Assembly (NCBI GenBank): GCA_963714425.1
Contig: CAVQOI010000006.1
Location: 1-64,000, forward strand
DNA from: DATCYX01 sp963714425
GTDB taxonomy: Bacteria > Chloroflexota > Anaerolineae > Anaerolineales > UBA4823
Direction of reading: 5' to 3'
DNA: 64,000 nt
How positions within the stretch are numbered: position 1 is the stretch's first letter; each line of letters starts with the position of its first letter. Both the position numbers and the translations under genes were made by a program. The notes beneath the pieces were generated by a model, which worked only from the letters and a program-made list of their open reading frames with translations, searched no databases and was not told the origin of the DNA. Positions 50,255-59,871 of the stretch are shown piece after piece.

Positions 50255-50692
50255 ATGACTGATCCAGATGTCCGTTTTAATCAACTGGTTGCCGCATTGA
50301 AGGAGCGCGATTTCCGGCTGACCCCCCAACGCGTCGAGCTGGTGCGTTTGATTGCAGTGAGTGAAGGTCATCCCAGTGCAAGTGAACTATATACAAAAAT
50401 CAATGGCAAGTTTCCAACCATGAGTCGTGCAACAGTGTACAAAACCCTCACTTTGTTGAAAGAAATGAACCAGGTGTTGGAGATCGATTTGCGTAACGAC
50501 AGCCGTTATGATGGCAACCGTCCCCAACCTCATCCCCACTTGATATGCATCCAGTGTAACAAGATTCTCGATGGGGATGTGTCTCTCGACCAGGAATCCC
50601 TGCGGAGTTTGGAGCAGGCGTCAGGTTTTAAGATTCTCCGGCCGCAAATATCCCTGTATGGGCTTTGCCCGGATTGTAACGAGGAGAGATAA
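50255..50692 (+). CDS. perR: Fur-family regulator, PerR-like
   Basis: 145 aa. Winged helix (RLTPQRVELVRLIAVSEGHP, SRATVYKTLTLLKEM) followed by the dimerisation domain with CIQC and CPDC structural zinc cysteines and the His-rich PQPHPHLIC. Placement directly before katG (82 bases) is the classical arrangement of the peroxide sensor PerR, whose regulatory Fe is oxidised by H2O2. Fur and PerR cannot be separated by sequence alone; context favours PerR. Confidence 0.85.
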   Translation: MTDPDVRFNQLVAALKERDFRLTPQRVELVRLIAVSEGHPSASELYTKINGKFPTMSRATVYKTLTLLKEMNQVLEIDLRNDSRYDGNRPQPHPHLICIQCNKILDGDVSLDQESLRSLEQASGFKILRPQISLYGLCPDCNEER

Positions 50693-50774
50693 GATCCTCT
50701 TTTTCATGAAACAACGGATCACATATTCATCGTAGGGCTGCTCAACAATTTAAGCAGCGAAAGGAGTAACGTTT

Positions 50775-52967
50775 ATGGAAGATAGCAAGTCCCCGGTAAC
50801 GGGCATGGTTCACACACACCCGGCAGGCAGAGGCACGTCGAACCGAGACTGGTGGCCGAACCAGTTGAACCTCAATATCCTGCATCAGCATTCCCTCCTG
50901 TCCAATCCGATGGGCGAGGCGTTTAACTACGCTGAGGAATTCAAGAAGCTCGACCTGGAGGCCCTGAAGAAGGACCTCTATGCGCTGATGACTGACTCAC
51001 AGGACTGGTGGCCGGCCGATTACGGTCACTACGGTGGGCTCTTCATCCGGATGGCGTGGCACAGCGCAGGCACATACCGCACCGGCGACGGCCGCGGCGG
51101 CGGCGGGTCTGGCACCCAACGCTTTGCGCCCCTCAACAGCTGGCCAGACAACATCAACCTCGACAAGGCGCGCCGGCTGCTATGGCCCATCAAACAGAAA
51201 TACGGCAAGAAAATCTCCTGGGCCGACCTGATGATCCTCGCCGGCAACTGCGCTCTGGAGTCGATGGGCTTCAAGACCTTTGGCTTCGGCGGCGGGCGAG
51301 AGGACCTTTGGGAGCCGGAAGAGGACATTTACTGGGGGGCAGAGAGCGAGTGGCTTGGCGACAAGCGCTACACCGGTGACCGGGAGCTCGAGAATCCTCT
51401 CGCTGCCGTCCAAATGGGCTTGATCTACGTAAATCCGGAAGGGCCCAATGGCAAGCCGGATCCGGTCGCGTCAGGCAAAGACGTTCGAGAGACCTTCGCA
51501 CGCATGGCCATGAACGACGAGGAGACCGTCGCGCTCACCGCCGGTGGGCACACGTTCGGCAAAGCGCACGGTGCGGGCGATCCGGTGCATGTTGGTCCCG
51601 AACCCGAAGCCGCCGGTATCGAGGAGCTAGGCCTCGGTTGGAAGAGCAGCTTTGGTAGCGGTAAGGCTGGCGATGCGATCGGCAGCGGTATCGAAGGTGC
51701 CTGGAAGCCCAACCCAATCCAATGGGATATGGGCTACCTGAAAGTGCTGTTCAAGTACGAGTGGGAGCTGGTGAAAAGCCCAGCCGGCGCCTATCAGTGG
51801 CTGGCCAAGGATGTGGATGACGAGGATATGGTGGTTGATGCGCACGACCCATCGAAAAAACACCGCCCGATGATGACCACCGCCGACCTCTCAATGCGCT
51901 TCGACCCGATCTACGAGAAGATCTCACGGCGTTTCCTTGAGAATCCTGACGAATTCGCCGATGCCTTTGCCCGCGCATGGTTCAAGCTGACGCACCGCGA
52001 CATGGGTCCCCGCTCGCGCTATCTCGGCCCGGAGATCCCGGCAGAGGAGCTGATCTGGCAGGATCCTGTCCCCGCAGTCGATCACGACTTGATCGGGGCA
52101 GCCGACATCGCCGAGCTCAAGGCGAAGATCCTCGCCTCGGGGCTGTCGATCCCAGAACTGGTCTCAACCGCCTGGGCGTCTGCCTTTACCTTCCGCGGCT
52201 CTGACAAGCGCGGCGGTGCGAATGGAGCGCGTATTCGTCTTGCGCCGCAAAAGGATTGGGAACTCAACCAGCCGGCCCATCTGCAGGCAGTGCTGCAGAC
52301 CCTTGAGCGAGTCCAAAAGGAGTTCAACAGCGCGCAGTCGGGAGGCAAGAAGGTTTCTCTCGCCGACTTGATTGTCCTGGGTGGATGCGCAGGTGTCGAG
52401 CAAGCTGCGAAGAATGCCGGTTCCGCTGTGACCGTTCCCTTTGCTCCCGGACGTACGGATGCATCGCAGGAGCAAACCGATGTGGAGGCATTCGCCGTAC
52501 TCGAGCCGGTTGCAGATGGGTTCCGTAACTACCTCAAAACGAAATACGCCGTCTCGGCAGAGGAGCTGCTGGTTGATCGAGCGCAATTGCTGACGCTGAC
52601 CGCTCCTGAGATGACAGTTCTCGTTGGGGGTATGCGGGTTTTAAATACCAACTTTGGAGGCTCTCAACACGGCGTCTTCACCAAGCGATCAGAGACGCTC
52701 ACCAATGACTTCTTCGTGAATCTGCTCGACATGAGAACGACCTGGAAAGCAAGCGCGGAAGACGATGAGGTGTTCGAGGGTCGTGATCGCGCAACCGGCG
52801 CCCTCAAGTGGACCGGCACCCGTGTCGACTTGGTCTTCGGCTCGAACTCCCGACTGCGAGCCTTGGCAGAAGTCTACGCATGTGAGGACTCCCGGGAGAA
52901 GTTCGTGCACGACTTTGTAGCTGCGTGGGACAAAGTCATGAACCTTGACCGTTTCGACCTCGCCTGA
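50775..52967 (+). CDS. katG: Catalase-peroxidase
   Basis: 730-aa bifunctional heme enzyme that removes H2O2. Distal Arg-Trp-His is in IRMAWHSAGTYRTGDG (about residues 92-104). The Trp-Tyr-Met adduct Tyr is in LIYVNPEGPNG. The proximal His is in GGHTFGKAHGAGD. The C-terminal half is the duplicated, heme-free domain. SD AAGGAG seven bases upstream. Expected to be derepressed on peroxide by the upstream PerR-like protein. A hairpin follows 64 bases after the stop. Confidence 0.97.
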   Translation: MEDSKSPVTGMVHTHPAGRGTSNRDWWPNQLNLNILHQHSLLSNPMGEAFNYAEEFKKLDLEALKKDLYALMTDSQDWWPADYGHYGGLFIRMAWHSAGTYRTGDGRGGGGSGTQRFAPLNSWPDNINLDKARRLLWPIKQKYGKKISWADLMILAGNCALESMGFKTFGFGGGREDLWEPEEDIYWGAESEWLGDKRYTGDRELENPLAAVQMGLIYVNPEGPNGKPDPVASGKDVRETFARMAMNDEETVALTAGGHTFGKAHGAGDPVHVGPEPEAAGIEELGLGWKSSFGSGKAGDAIGSGIEGAWKPNPIQWDMGYLKVLFKYEWELVKSPAGAYQWLAKDVDDEDMVVDAHDPSKKHRPMMTTADLSMRFDPIYEKISRRFLENPDEFADAFARAWFKLTHRDMGPRSRYLGPEIPAEELIWQDPVPAVDHDLIGAADIAELKAKILASGLSIPELVSTAWASAFTFRGSDKRGGANGARIRLAPQKDWELNQPAHLQAVLQTLERVQKEFNSAQSGGKKVSLADLIVLGGCAGVEQAAKNAGSAVTVPFAPGRTDASQEQTDVEAFAVLEPVADGFRNYLKTKYAVSAEELLVDRAQLLTLTAPEMTVLVGGMRVLNTNFGGSQHGVFTKRSETLTNDFFVNLLDMRTTWKASAEDDEVFEGRDRATGALKWTGTRVDLVFGSNSRLRALAEVYACEDSREKFVHDFVAAWDKVMNLDRFDLA

Positions 52968-53030
52968 TCGTAACATAAACATTTTCGAGACCTTCTGACA
53001 GGGCTGCGAAAACACAGCCAACGAACAACT

Positions 53031-53065
53031 GGATCAGCGGACGGCATATCGCCATCCGCTGATCC
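53031..53065 (+). terminator. Hairpin downstream of katG
   Basis: Perfect 11-bp arms GGATCAGCGGA/TCCGCTGATCC with a small inner stem (GGC/GCC), followed by GGAAGTTTTGG. Likely terminator although the T-run is short. The rest of 52968-53293 shows no gene. Confidence 0.65.
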
Positions 53066-53293
53066 GGAAGTTTTGGGAGCTGCAGAAGTAATCCATCCGA
53101 CCTTGTGTCACGCTTCAGCAGCCAGAGGAAGGCGCGAAAAACCAGCCTCCCCCCGCACGTCCATTCGCGAGCATACCTTCCAAAACCTTTGGTGGATTTA
53201 GCTATTCATTGCTATTGGCATTGAAAGCTCCCTGGCAATCTTTTTCCCTATCCCACTTGAAAATCGATTACAATCCCCCCGTTTGGGTCCAAC

Positions 53294-54004
53294 ATGCAAG
53301 AGATCGCCGTCGCCCTGGTCGTCTTCACAGCTGTCTTCACACAGAGCCTGTCCGGGTTCGGATCGGCGCTGGTGGCGATGGCTCTGCTGCCCGCCTTGAT
53401 TGGCATACGCATCGCCACACCGCTGGTGGCGGTTGTGGCGATGAGCCTCGAGGCCTTCTTGCTGCTGCGCTATCGCCGCTCCCTCAACCTGCGCCTGGTA
53501 TGGCGGCTTGCAGTTGGTTCGCTGGTCGGCATCCCGCTGGGCATGCTCGCCTTGCGGCGCATCGACGAAGATGTCGCCTTGACAGCCCTGGGGGTGGTGA
53601 TTATTCTCTACGCCCTGTATGCCCTGTTCGAGCTCAAGCCGCCAGCGCTCAACCATCCCGCCTGGGCGTATACTTTCGGGCTTGTAGCAGGTATGTTGGG
53701 CGGGGCGTACAATACCTCAGGCCCGCCGGTGGTGGTGTATGGCAACGCCCGGCGCTGGTCTCCTCTGGAGTTCAAGAGCAACTTGCAGGGTTTCTTCTTC
53801 CTGAACAGCGTGTTGGTTGTCACCGGGCACGCTCTAAGCGGCAACTTCAGCCCCCAGGTATGGCGTTATTACTGGATCGCCCTGCCGGCGCTGGCGCTTG
53901 GGGTGCTGGTGGGGGTGAGCCTGGACAGGCGCGTCAATCCGGCGACATTTCGCAAGATCGTGCTGGTGCTGCTGCTGGTGATGGGGGTCAGGCTGGTTTT
54001 GTAA
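53294..54004 (+). CDS. TauE/SafE-family membrane exporter
   Basis: 236 aa with seven or eight hydrophobic helices. The N-terminal half has AVFTQSLSGFGSALVAMALL and IGIRIATPLVAVVAMSLEAF. The second half repeats the pattern in TFGLVAGMLGGAYNTSGPPV and NLQGFFFLNSVLVVTGHALS. The family exports sulfite, sulfonates or other organic anions. A degenerate copy of its 5' part lies at 50060. It is short for the family but complete. Confidence 0.85.
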   Translation: MQEIAVALVVFTAVFTQSLSGFGSALVAMALLPALIGIRIATPLVAVVAMSLEAFLLLRYRRSLNLRLVWRLAVGSLVGIPLGMLALRRIDEDVALTALGVVIILYALYALFELKPPALNHPAWAYTFGLVAGMLGGAYNTSGPPVVVYGNARRWSPLEFKSNLQGFFFLNSVLVVTGHALSGNFSPQVWRYYWIALPALALGVLVGVSLDRRVNPATFRKIVLVLLLVMGVRLVL

Positions 54005-54009
54005 TCTAT

Positions 54010-54221
54010 CCGTTCAGGATGGTCAAGATCGAGACCGAAGACGAACCAGGTGATGGCGCTCATCACCAGCATCTCCCCCGTCTCCTCGATCATTTTCATG
54101 ATCTCGGATATCCCCGGCCGTTTCAACATATCTCATCCATATCCACCAGCACGCCGAACAGCGCCAGCAGGACTACCAGGCAAGCACGGTCCTGGCCACT
54201 GCCCGTGCGAGGGTCGCTCAT
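54010..54221 (-). pseudogene. Possible remnant of a membrane protein gene
   Basis: Two short minus-strand frames, 54129-54221 (a hydrophobic segment DRACLVVLLALFGVLVDMDE) and 54010-54129 (IEETGEMLVMSAITWFVFGL), read like pieces of one helix-rich protein broken by a frameshift and a deletion. The second runs antisense into the TauE gene and has no proper end. Low confidence. Confidence 0.3.
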
Positions 54222-54292
54222 GCAACTTGCAGCAAATCATCATTGGTCTTTAAAGAACTCATGAGCTGAATTCTGGTGCTTGCAGCAATAAT

Positions 54293-54322
54293 GATCATGC
54301 GGGCGCATACGCCCGCATGATC
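54293..54322. terminator. Bidirectional terminator hairpin
   Basis: Perfect 13-bp arms GATCATGCGGGCG/CGCCCGCATGATC, loop CATA, then TTTTTACT on the plus strand. Placed between the convergent TauE-side transcript and the RRM gene. Confidence 0.8.
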
Positions 54323-54342
54323 TTTTTACTGCTATGGTTGGT

Positions 54343-54672
54343 TTACCAATCGTTACGCCTGCCCCTGCCACCCTGACCGCCCTGGCCGCGCCGGTCGGAG
54401 TATCCACCGCGCCCGCGGTCACTCCTTTCCTCACGTGGCCTGGCTGGGTTCACGGTCAGGCTCCGACCTTTGAAATCGGTCCCGTTCAAGGCCGTGATCG
54501 CACTCTGCGCGGCTGTATCGTCCGCCATTTCAACGAACCCAAATCCGCGTGAGCGACCGGTGATCTTATCCCGGATCACCGCCGCAGAGGCGACGTCTCC
54601 ATGGGTGGCGAACAGCTCCCGAAGTTCGTCCTCGGTTGTGTCGAAGTTCAAATTGCCGACATAGATATTCAT
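54343..54672 (-). CDS. Bacterial RRM RNA-binding protein
   Basis: 109 aa. One RNA-recognition motif with RNP2 (IYVGNL) and RNP1 (RGFGFVEM), then a Gly/Arg-rich tail (RGRGGYSDRRGQGGQGGRGR). This form is known in cyanobacteria and other bacteria as cold- or stress-responsive RNA-binding protein. SD is GGAG. Likely involved in mRNA structure control. Confidence 0.93.
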   Translation of the reverse strand: MNIYVGNLNFDTTEDELRELFATHGDVASAAVIRDKITGRSRGFGFVEMADDTAAQSAITALNGTDFKGRSLTVNPARPREERSDRGRGGYSDRRGQGGQGGRGRRNDW

Positions 54673-54785
54673 CTTCTCCTCAATCTCCTGTTTGCAAAAC
54701 GAGTATTCTTCACACTATTTCGAGGCCGAACGTAGGAGCGCGCACTGATCGTCATCGAACGGTAAATCGATATTCGGTATTATAC

Positions 54786-54804
54786 ACCTGTTTTGATAAC
54801 AGGT
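54786..54804 (+). promoter_or_regulatory. Inverted repeat upstream of the CDF gene
   Basis: ACCTGTT-TTGAT-AACAGGT, 24 bases upstream of the CDF ATG, next to AT-rich sequence. Candidate operator for a metal-responsive repressor. Confidence 0.5.
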
Positions 54805-54827
54805 ATTTGATACAATTACACCAATTT

Positions 54828-55880
54828 ATGAAGGCTCACAAGGATTCCCACTCCCCTGAAAGTAAAGACAATCCCACGCATGAACATAACCCTGCCGCAG
54901 ATGGATGGCTGAGACGCATTGCAAATGCCATCTCACCCCACGAACATGGCCATGGCGGGGTGGCGCTCGACCGCGCACTCGCAACCGAGCGAGGGATCTG
55001 GGCGCTAAAGATCTCCTTGGGGGGGTTGCTGGCGACGGCGATCTTTCAGGTGGGGGTGGTGGCAATCAGCGGCAGTGTGGCCCTGCTGGCTGATACGCTG
55101 CACAACTTCTCCGACGCCCTAACAGCCATCCCGTTGTGGCTGGCCTTCAGCCTGTCACGGCGCTCGAGCAACCGGCGCTACACCTATGGCTACGGGCGTG
55201 CCGAAGACCTGGCTGGAGTTGCTATTGTTGCCATGATCCTTATCAGCGCCTTAGCGACCTTCTACCAATCCTATCTGAAGATTATTAACCCTCAACCAAT
55301 AGCCAATATCGGATGGGTGGCTGCTGCGGCGCTGATCGGCTTTGCTGGTAACGAGCTGGTAGCGCTCTTCCGCATCCGTGTCGGCAAGCAGATCGGCTCT
55401 GCAGCCTTGATCGCTGATGGCATGCATGCCCGCACTGACGGGCTAACCTCGCTGGGCGTGCTGGCTGGTGTGATCGGGGTGTGGTTGGGCTTCCCCATGG
55501 CCGACCCGCTGGTGGGATTCGCCATCGGTCTGGCAATCCTGTGGATAGTATGGAACGCGAGCAGGGAGATTTTACTGCGCGCCATGGACGCAGTCGACCC
55601 GACACTCTCTCGGCAGATCGAATCGATTACTCGCTCAGTGGCAGGGGTGATGGATGTGCACGATGTGGCGTTACGCTGGCTGGGGCACCGCCAGCGAGGG
55701 GAGCTGCACATCACGGTGGACTGTCAGTTGCCAACCTATGCCAGCCACCGCATCGCCGAAGAAGTGCGCCATGAGCTGTTCCACGCCCTTCCGGCCCTAT
55801 CGACCATGACCGTACACGTGGACCCGTGCGAGTGCGAGTTTACTCACCAGCACCACCCGGCGGAGCATCACGGGGGTTAG
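54828..55880 (+). CDS. Cation diffusion facilitator (CDF) transporter
   Basis: 350 aa. A His-rich N-terminus (PTHEHNPAADG, HEHGHGG) is followed by six helices. Metal-site residues of helix 2 are in LADTLHNFSDAL (His and Asp) and of helix 5 in ADGMHARTDGLTSLG (His and Asp). The C-terminal cytoplasmic domain (RGELHITVDCQLPTYASH) ends in another His cluster (HQHHPAEHHGG). Exports Zn2+ or similar divalent ions in exchange for protons. Confidence 0.93.
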   Translation: MKAHKDSHSPESKDNPTHEHNPAADGWLRRIANAISPHEHGHGGVALDRALATERGIWALKISLGGLLATAIFQVGVVAISGSVALLADTLHNFSDALTAIPLWLAFSLSRRSSNRRYTYGYGRAEDLAGVAIVAMILISALATFYQSYLKIINPQPIANIGWVAAAALIGFAGNELVALFRIRVGKQIGSAALIADGMHARTDGLTSLGVLAGVIGVWLGFPMADPLVGFAIGLAILWIVWNASREILLRAMDAVDPTLSRQIESITRSVAGVMDVHDVALRWLGHRQRGELHITVDCQLPTYASHRIAEEVRHELFHALPALSTMTVHVDPCECEFTHQHHPAEHHGG

Positions 55881-55894
55881 TTTAGGATTTGAAA

Positions 55895-55921
55895 ATGGGT
55901 CGGATTGCCAATCCGACCCAT
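55895..55921 (+). terminator. Hairpin after the CDF gene
   Basis: Perfect 12-bp arms ATGGGTCGGATT/AATCCGACCCAT around GCC. No T-run, so its role is uncertain. Confidence 0.5.
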
Positions 55922-56131
55922 CAATGAGAATATAGCGCGGTCTGAAAATGCAATTGTGCACTTTTTCATTAATTTGATTTTGCTACAATAATCCTCTATA
56001 AATATAGCAAAACCGATCTTCATCCTCGTAATAGCGAGCGCTGCTGAATGAGGATCAACGCAGCCGGCTGACAGGGTCTGTCTGATTGAGCCGTTTTGGT
56101 GTCTGCTAACTTGACTCCAGGAGAGATCAAA

Positions 56132-57133
56132 ATGGATATAAAACTTTCAACCAGCTATTCGTTCAAACGTATATTTGTGAAGATCCTGCGTATAAGTGCC
56201 TTCCTGGCGCTTGCTTTGGTGAACACAGGGTTCGTGGGTGATAGCACGCGGGGAGATAAGGCTGGCAACTGGGATGAATTATTTGTGCAGAAGCCGAGCG
56301 TGCTCCGTGAGAAGAGCGGTTACAAGATATGGTATGACGGTGCTGATTTCGACGGGAATACGCAGGTTGGTCTGGCCAAATCTAAGGATGGGGTGAGCTG
56401 GAAGAAAGCTCCGCAGAACCCTGTGTTAGATGGCAAACCAGGTGCCTGGGATGCCACCAGCGAGCATGCGCCGTTTGTCATGAAACAGGGCAACCTGTAC
56501 AAGATGTGGTACGAGGGCTCCGATGGCAATGTGAGGCAGCTGGGCTATGCAACCAGCCACAATGGAATTCACTGGAAAAAATATCCAGGAAACCCGGTGC
56601 TTATAGCCGGACCGGAGAATTACGATCAGTTTGTTGCCGGGCATGGTACGGTTCTCTACGAGCATGGCCTCTATAAGCTTTGGTACCATGCCATCGGCGA
56701 CCTGGACGGTGTTGGCGATCTGGACGCCATTATCGCCTATGCCACCTCACCGGATGGGATCAACTGGACCAAGCACGGACCCGTATTAGTGGGAGAAACA
56801 GATGGCTGGGATACAGGGCTGTGGGGACCAAGCGTGCTGAAGGTGAATGGCACCTACTGGATGTGGTACTCCGCAGGCGGTCCAGTTTATAACATCTCAA
56901 TCGGTGCTGCCACCAGCCCAGACGGGGTGACATGGACGCGTGTGGGAGATACTCCCGTCATTACCGATCCTGCTTTTATCAATCACTTTTCGGATCCACA
57001 CGTGATTTTCGATGGAGGACTCTTCAAAGTGTGGATCGGTAACTTTAGTGATAACGCAATCTATTATGCAGAATCTGGAAATGGAGTTGACTGGAGCGAG
57101 CCGACCCCTAGCCTGTTTCCTGGAACCAGGTAG
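56132..57133 (+). CDS. Secreted five-bladed propeller, GH43/GH130-like
   Basis: 333 aa from ATG 56132, with GGAGAG upstream. Signal-like N-terminus (ILRISAFLALALVNTGFVGD). The rest is repeated WYDGADF... and AKSKDGVSWKKAPQNPVLDG-type modules (also YATSPDGINWTKHGPVLVGE, AATSPDGVTWTRVGDTPVIT). That is the five-bladed beta-propeller of glycoside hydrolase families 43/130 and relatives. I cannot assign catalytic acids with confidence, so it may be an enzyme or a binding protein. Upstream DNA is AT-rich and contains a promoter candidate at about 55960-56000. Confidence 0.8.
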   Translation: MDIKLSTSYSFKRIFVKILRISAFLALALVNTGFVGDSTRGDKAGNWDELFVQKPSVLREKSGYKIWYDGADFDGNTQVGLAKSKDGVSWKKAPQNPVLDGKPGAWDATSEHAPFVMKQGNLYKMWYEGSDGNVRQLGYATSHNGIHWKKYPGNPVLIAGPENYDQFVAGHGTVLYEHGLYKLWYHAIGDLDGVGDLDAIIAYATSPDGINWTKHGPVLVGETDGWDTGLWGPSVLKVNGTYWMWYSAGGPVYNISIGAATSPDGVTWTRVGDTPVITDPAFINHFSDPHVIFDGGLFKVWIGNFSDNAIYYAESGNGVDWSEPTPSLFPGTR

Positions 57134-57159
57134 CCGATCTGTCGTGACCTTACCTATGA

Positions 57160-58319
57160 TCAACTCGGGCTGGTTTCTCCCAGGACGACCTGCACCTGGA
57201 TGGTTTGACCATCTCTCACCACCTCTACGACCACCTGGTCCCCCGGGTTGTACTGGAAGAGCGCATTGATATATGAATGGTTCTCATCGATGGTAACATC
57301 CCCAATGCGCGTGATCAAATCGCCCGGTCGCAGGTCTGCCAGGCTGGCTGGGCTATCTGCTACGACCTCCGTCACGTAGATCGCCCAGTCAACGGGTAAA
57401 TCGTAAGCTCTCGCGACTCTGGGGGTGATGAGCTGCCAGCGGATGCCCATATACGGACGGGAGAAATAACCCTTGGCAATGATCTGCTCCGCCACTGCTT
57501 GGGCTGTGCTGACAGGCACGGCAAACCCCAATCCCTCCGCCACTGTCCCATATCCAGAGCCCCGTACCACCAGTGTGTTGATCCCGATCACCTCCCCAGC
57601 CAGGTTCACCAGCGGACCCCCTGAGTTGCCCTGGTTGATGGCAGCATCAGTCTGGATCAAGTTTTCAATCTGGTAGCCCTTCCCGGTGTCGATCGAACGT
57701 CCGGTAGCGCTGACAACACCGACCGTCACTGTATTCCTGAAATCTCCCAGGGGTGAGCCGATGGCAATCACCATCTCACCCGGATTGAGTACATCCGAGT
57801 TACCCAGAGTTGCAGTAGCTGGTGCGGGGCTGTCGGTTTTCAGCACCGCAAGGTCGGCAAATGGATCAGTCCCAACGATGGTCGCTGGCTGCTGGCTCCC
57901 ATCCGAAAGGATGATCGCCACTTCTGTTGTACCCTCCACCACGTGGTTATTGGTCAGTAAGTAACCTTCGGACGAGATGAACACCCCGCTACCACTCACC
58001 GTCTCTGGGCTTGTACGCCCGAAGAAGGTCACCTGCCCTGGGATGGTGCCCACGACCGTTACAACCGCCGGGCCGATCTTCTCCACCGCCTGGGTTATGC
58101 TCGTCTCGACCTCGGTCGTGTCCACTTGCAGAACCTGGTCTTGCCCGCCATCGTTACTGGCAGTTGCTTCGATCGCTGGAGAAGGGAGCTCGATTACGGC
58201 TCCCTCGCCTGGGCGCAAGGCCCGGTAGACGGCGATGCCGCCGGCTATTGCACCCCCAGTGCGGCTAAGCCAGCCACGCTGATTACGAAGAGCACATAGA
58301 TCAGCCGTTTCCAAGACAT
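57160..58319 (-). CDS. HtrA/DegP-type serine protease with PDZ domain (N-terminal frameshift)
   Basis: About 386 aa. ATG 58319 with GGAGG upstream gives MSWKRLIYVLFVISVAGLAA, a membrane anchor. The frame breaks in a C-run at 58253-58257 (plus strand); adding one base joins it to GGAIAGGIAVYRALRPG. The triad is present: His in LLTNNHVVEG, Asp in DPFADLAVLK, Ser in INQGNSGGPLV. One PDZ domain follows (YVTEVVADSPASLADLRPGD). A periplasmic quality-control protease. Confidence 0.88.
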
Positions 58320-58339
58320 CCTCGCCTCCCCAGGAATGT

Positions 58340-59869
58340 TCAGGGTGTACGCTTGTTAACTTCGTCGATTTTCGAGAGCAGCATTTCCCGCAGCTCTCTT
58401 GCAAGCGATTTGTCCTTCAAATATAAGTTTTTCAGCTCTTCGGGATCATCTTCCAGCTGGTACATCTCGTACTTCTGCTTTTCGTCCATATTGTAGCCGT
58501 GATAATGGATCAGCTTTTGTTTGCCTTTGAGCAGGGCGAACGATGCCAGGGTTAGGGGAGCTTGTTTTGGGTTGGTTTTAGCTTCCATGCTATAGATAAC
58601 CCGCTCGGGGTCTTCCCGGCTTCCATCAAAAGGCGGCAAGATCTCCCCTTCACTCCCGCTGGGAGCATCCAGACCCGCCAGCCTCAGGACGGTGGGAAGC
58701 AGATCCACGCTGCTGGTGTTGATGTGGATATCCTGGCGCTGAGTCTGTCCCGGCTTGAGGATCACGAGCGGTGTGCGGATGACAGGCTGGTATAACGTGG
58801 GGGTCGTATGCGCCTGAATGCCGCGTTCAAACATCTCCCCGTGATCGGATGTTAGGATGAAATATGTGTTATCCAGCTGCCCTGACCGTTCCAAAAAATC
58901 AACCAGCCGTCCCAATTCGGCATCTATGTTGGCGATAAAGGCATCATAACTGCGCCGATTTCTATTCAAGGCCCTTTGGGTGTGACCTTTAGAAAAGGGA
59001 TTTGAGCGTTTACGTACAGGTTTCCAACCATCATTGAACATATCCTTAAATTCAATGCGAGGGCGGTAGGGTGCGTGCGGGGGTATGAGATGGATGTAAG
59101 CAAAGTAGGGCTGCCTGATACGGGTTACAAGCTCCATCAGCCCATCGAGTGTATCTTCAAGCTTAAAGTAAAGGCCGTGATGGAAGGGTAAGCCATCCGG
59201 ATAGCGGTCTTCCAGGGATACTTTCAGATCGCGCTTTTGTACGCTGGTCGACCAGGCGCGAATCAGAGATGAGAATAATGAGCCCGGGATGGTTCCATCA
59301 TTGGGCAGCATCAAATTTTCGGCGAAGTTAGCAATGTTGAAATCATCCTGGAAGACCAAATCAGAGAATTCCAGATCGATCGTTCCAAACGACCGGGGCC
59401 ACTGGAAATATTCGATTTCGTCGATGAACTGATACAGCAAGTTTACAGCAAGGGAGTTATGCGTATACCCCAAGCGAGTGTAGCCTTTCGGAGCCAGTAG
59501 ACGGAATATATTGTTCCCTACCAGATGCTGATCGACCATCCCACGCAATTGGAGGGCGCGATGCGTCCATGGGTAGGTACCGGTCAGAATGGAGCCCACG
59601 CCGGATGAAGTGAAGTTGGATGCAGAATAGTGGTTGTGATAGACAATGGCTCGCTCGGCAATGCGTTCCAGGTTGGGGGTGGTCCGCCGAGGATAGCCAT
59701 GGAGAGATGCATGTGGAGCGGAGAAGGCGTCGAAGAGTAGCACCAAGAAATTTGGAGGGGTAGCTGCCTGGTCGCTCTGCGTTGCTGGCAATGACCGCCA
59801 GTCCCGCGCCAAAAAGGGCAAGACGGTGGAAAACTTTAAAAAATCACGTCGAGAGATTGTTGGTTTCAT
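58340..59869 (-). CDS. Alkaline-phosphatase-superfamily hydrolase (sulfatase-like), Tat-exported
   Basis: 509 aa. Twin-arginine signal SRRDFLKFSTVLPFLARDW. The sulfatase/phosphodiesterase fold starts NFLVLLFDAFSAPHASLHGY, PRRTTPNLERIAERA, and the metal-site segment is ILTSDHGEMFERGIQAH. The usual CxPxR formylglycine motif is missing: the equivalent place reads NFTSSGVGSILTGTYPWTH, so Thr or Ser is the likely nucleophile. That makes a phosphodiester- or phosphonate-type hydrolase or a transferase more probable than an FGly sulfatase. C-terminal QLEDDPEELKNLYLKDKS is sulfatase-like. Confidence 0.82.
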   Translation of the reverse strand: MKPTISRRDFLKFSTVLPFLARDWRSLPATQSDQAATPPNFLVLLFDAFSAPHASLHGYPRRTTPNLERIAERAIVYHNHYSASNFTSSGVGSILTGTYPWTHRALQLRGMVDQHLVGNNIFRLLAPKGYTRLGYTHNSLAVNLLYQFIDEIEYFQWPRSFGTIDLEFSDLVFQDDFNIANFAENLMLPNDGTIPGSLFSSLIRAWSTSVQKRDLKVSLEDRYPDGLPFHHGLYFKLEDTLDGLMELVTRIRQPYFAYIHLIPPHAPYRPRIEFKDMFNDGWKPVRKRSNPFSKGHTQRALNRNRRSYDAFIANIDAELGRLVDFLERSGQLDNTYFILTSDHGEMFERGIQAHTTPTLYQPVIRTPLVILKPGQTQRQDIHINTSSVDLLPTVLRLAGLDAPSGSEGEILPPFDGSREDPERVIYSMEAKTNPKQAPLTLASFALLKGKQKLIHYHGYNMDEKQKYEMYQLEDDPEELKNLYLKDKSLARELREMLLSKIDEVNKRTP

Positions 59870-59871
59870 AG

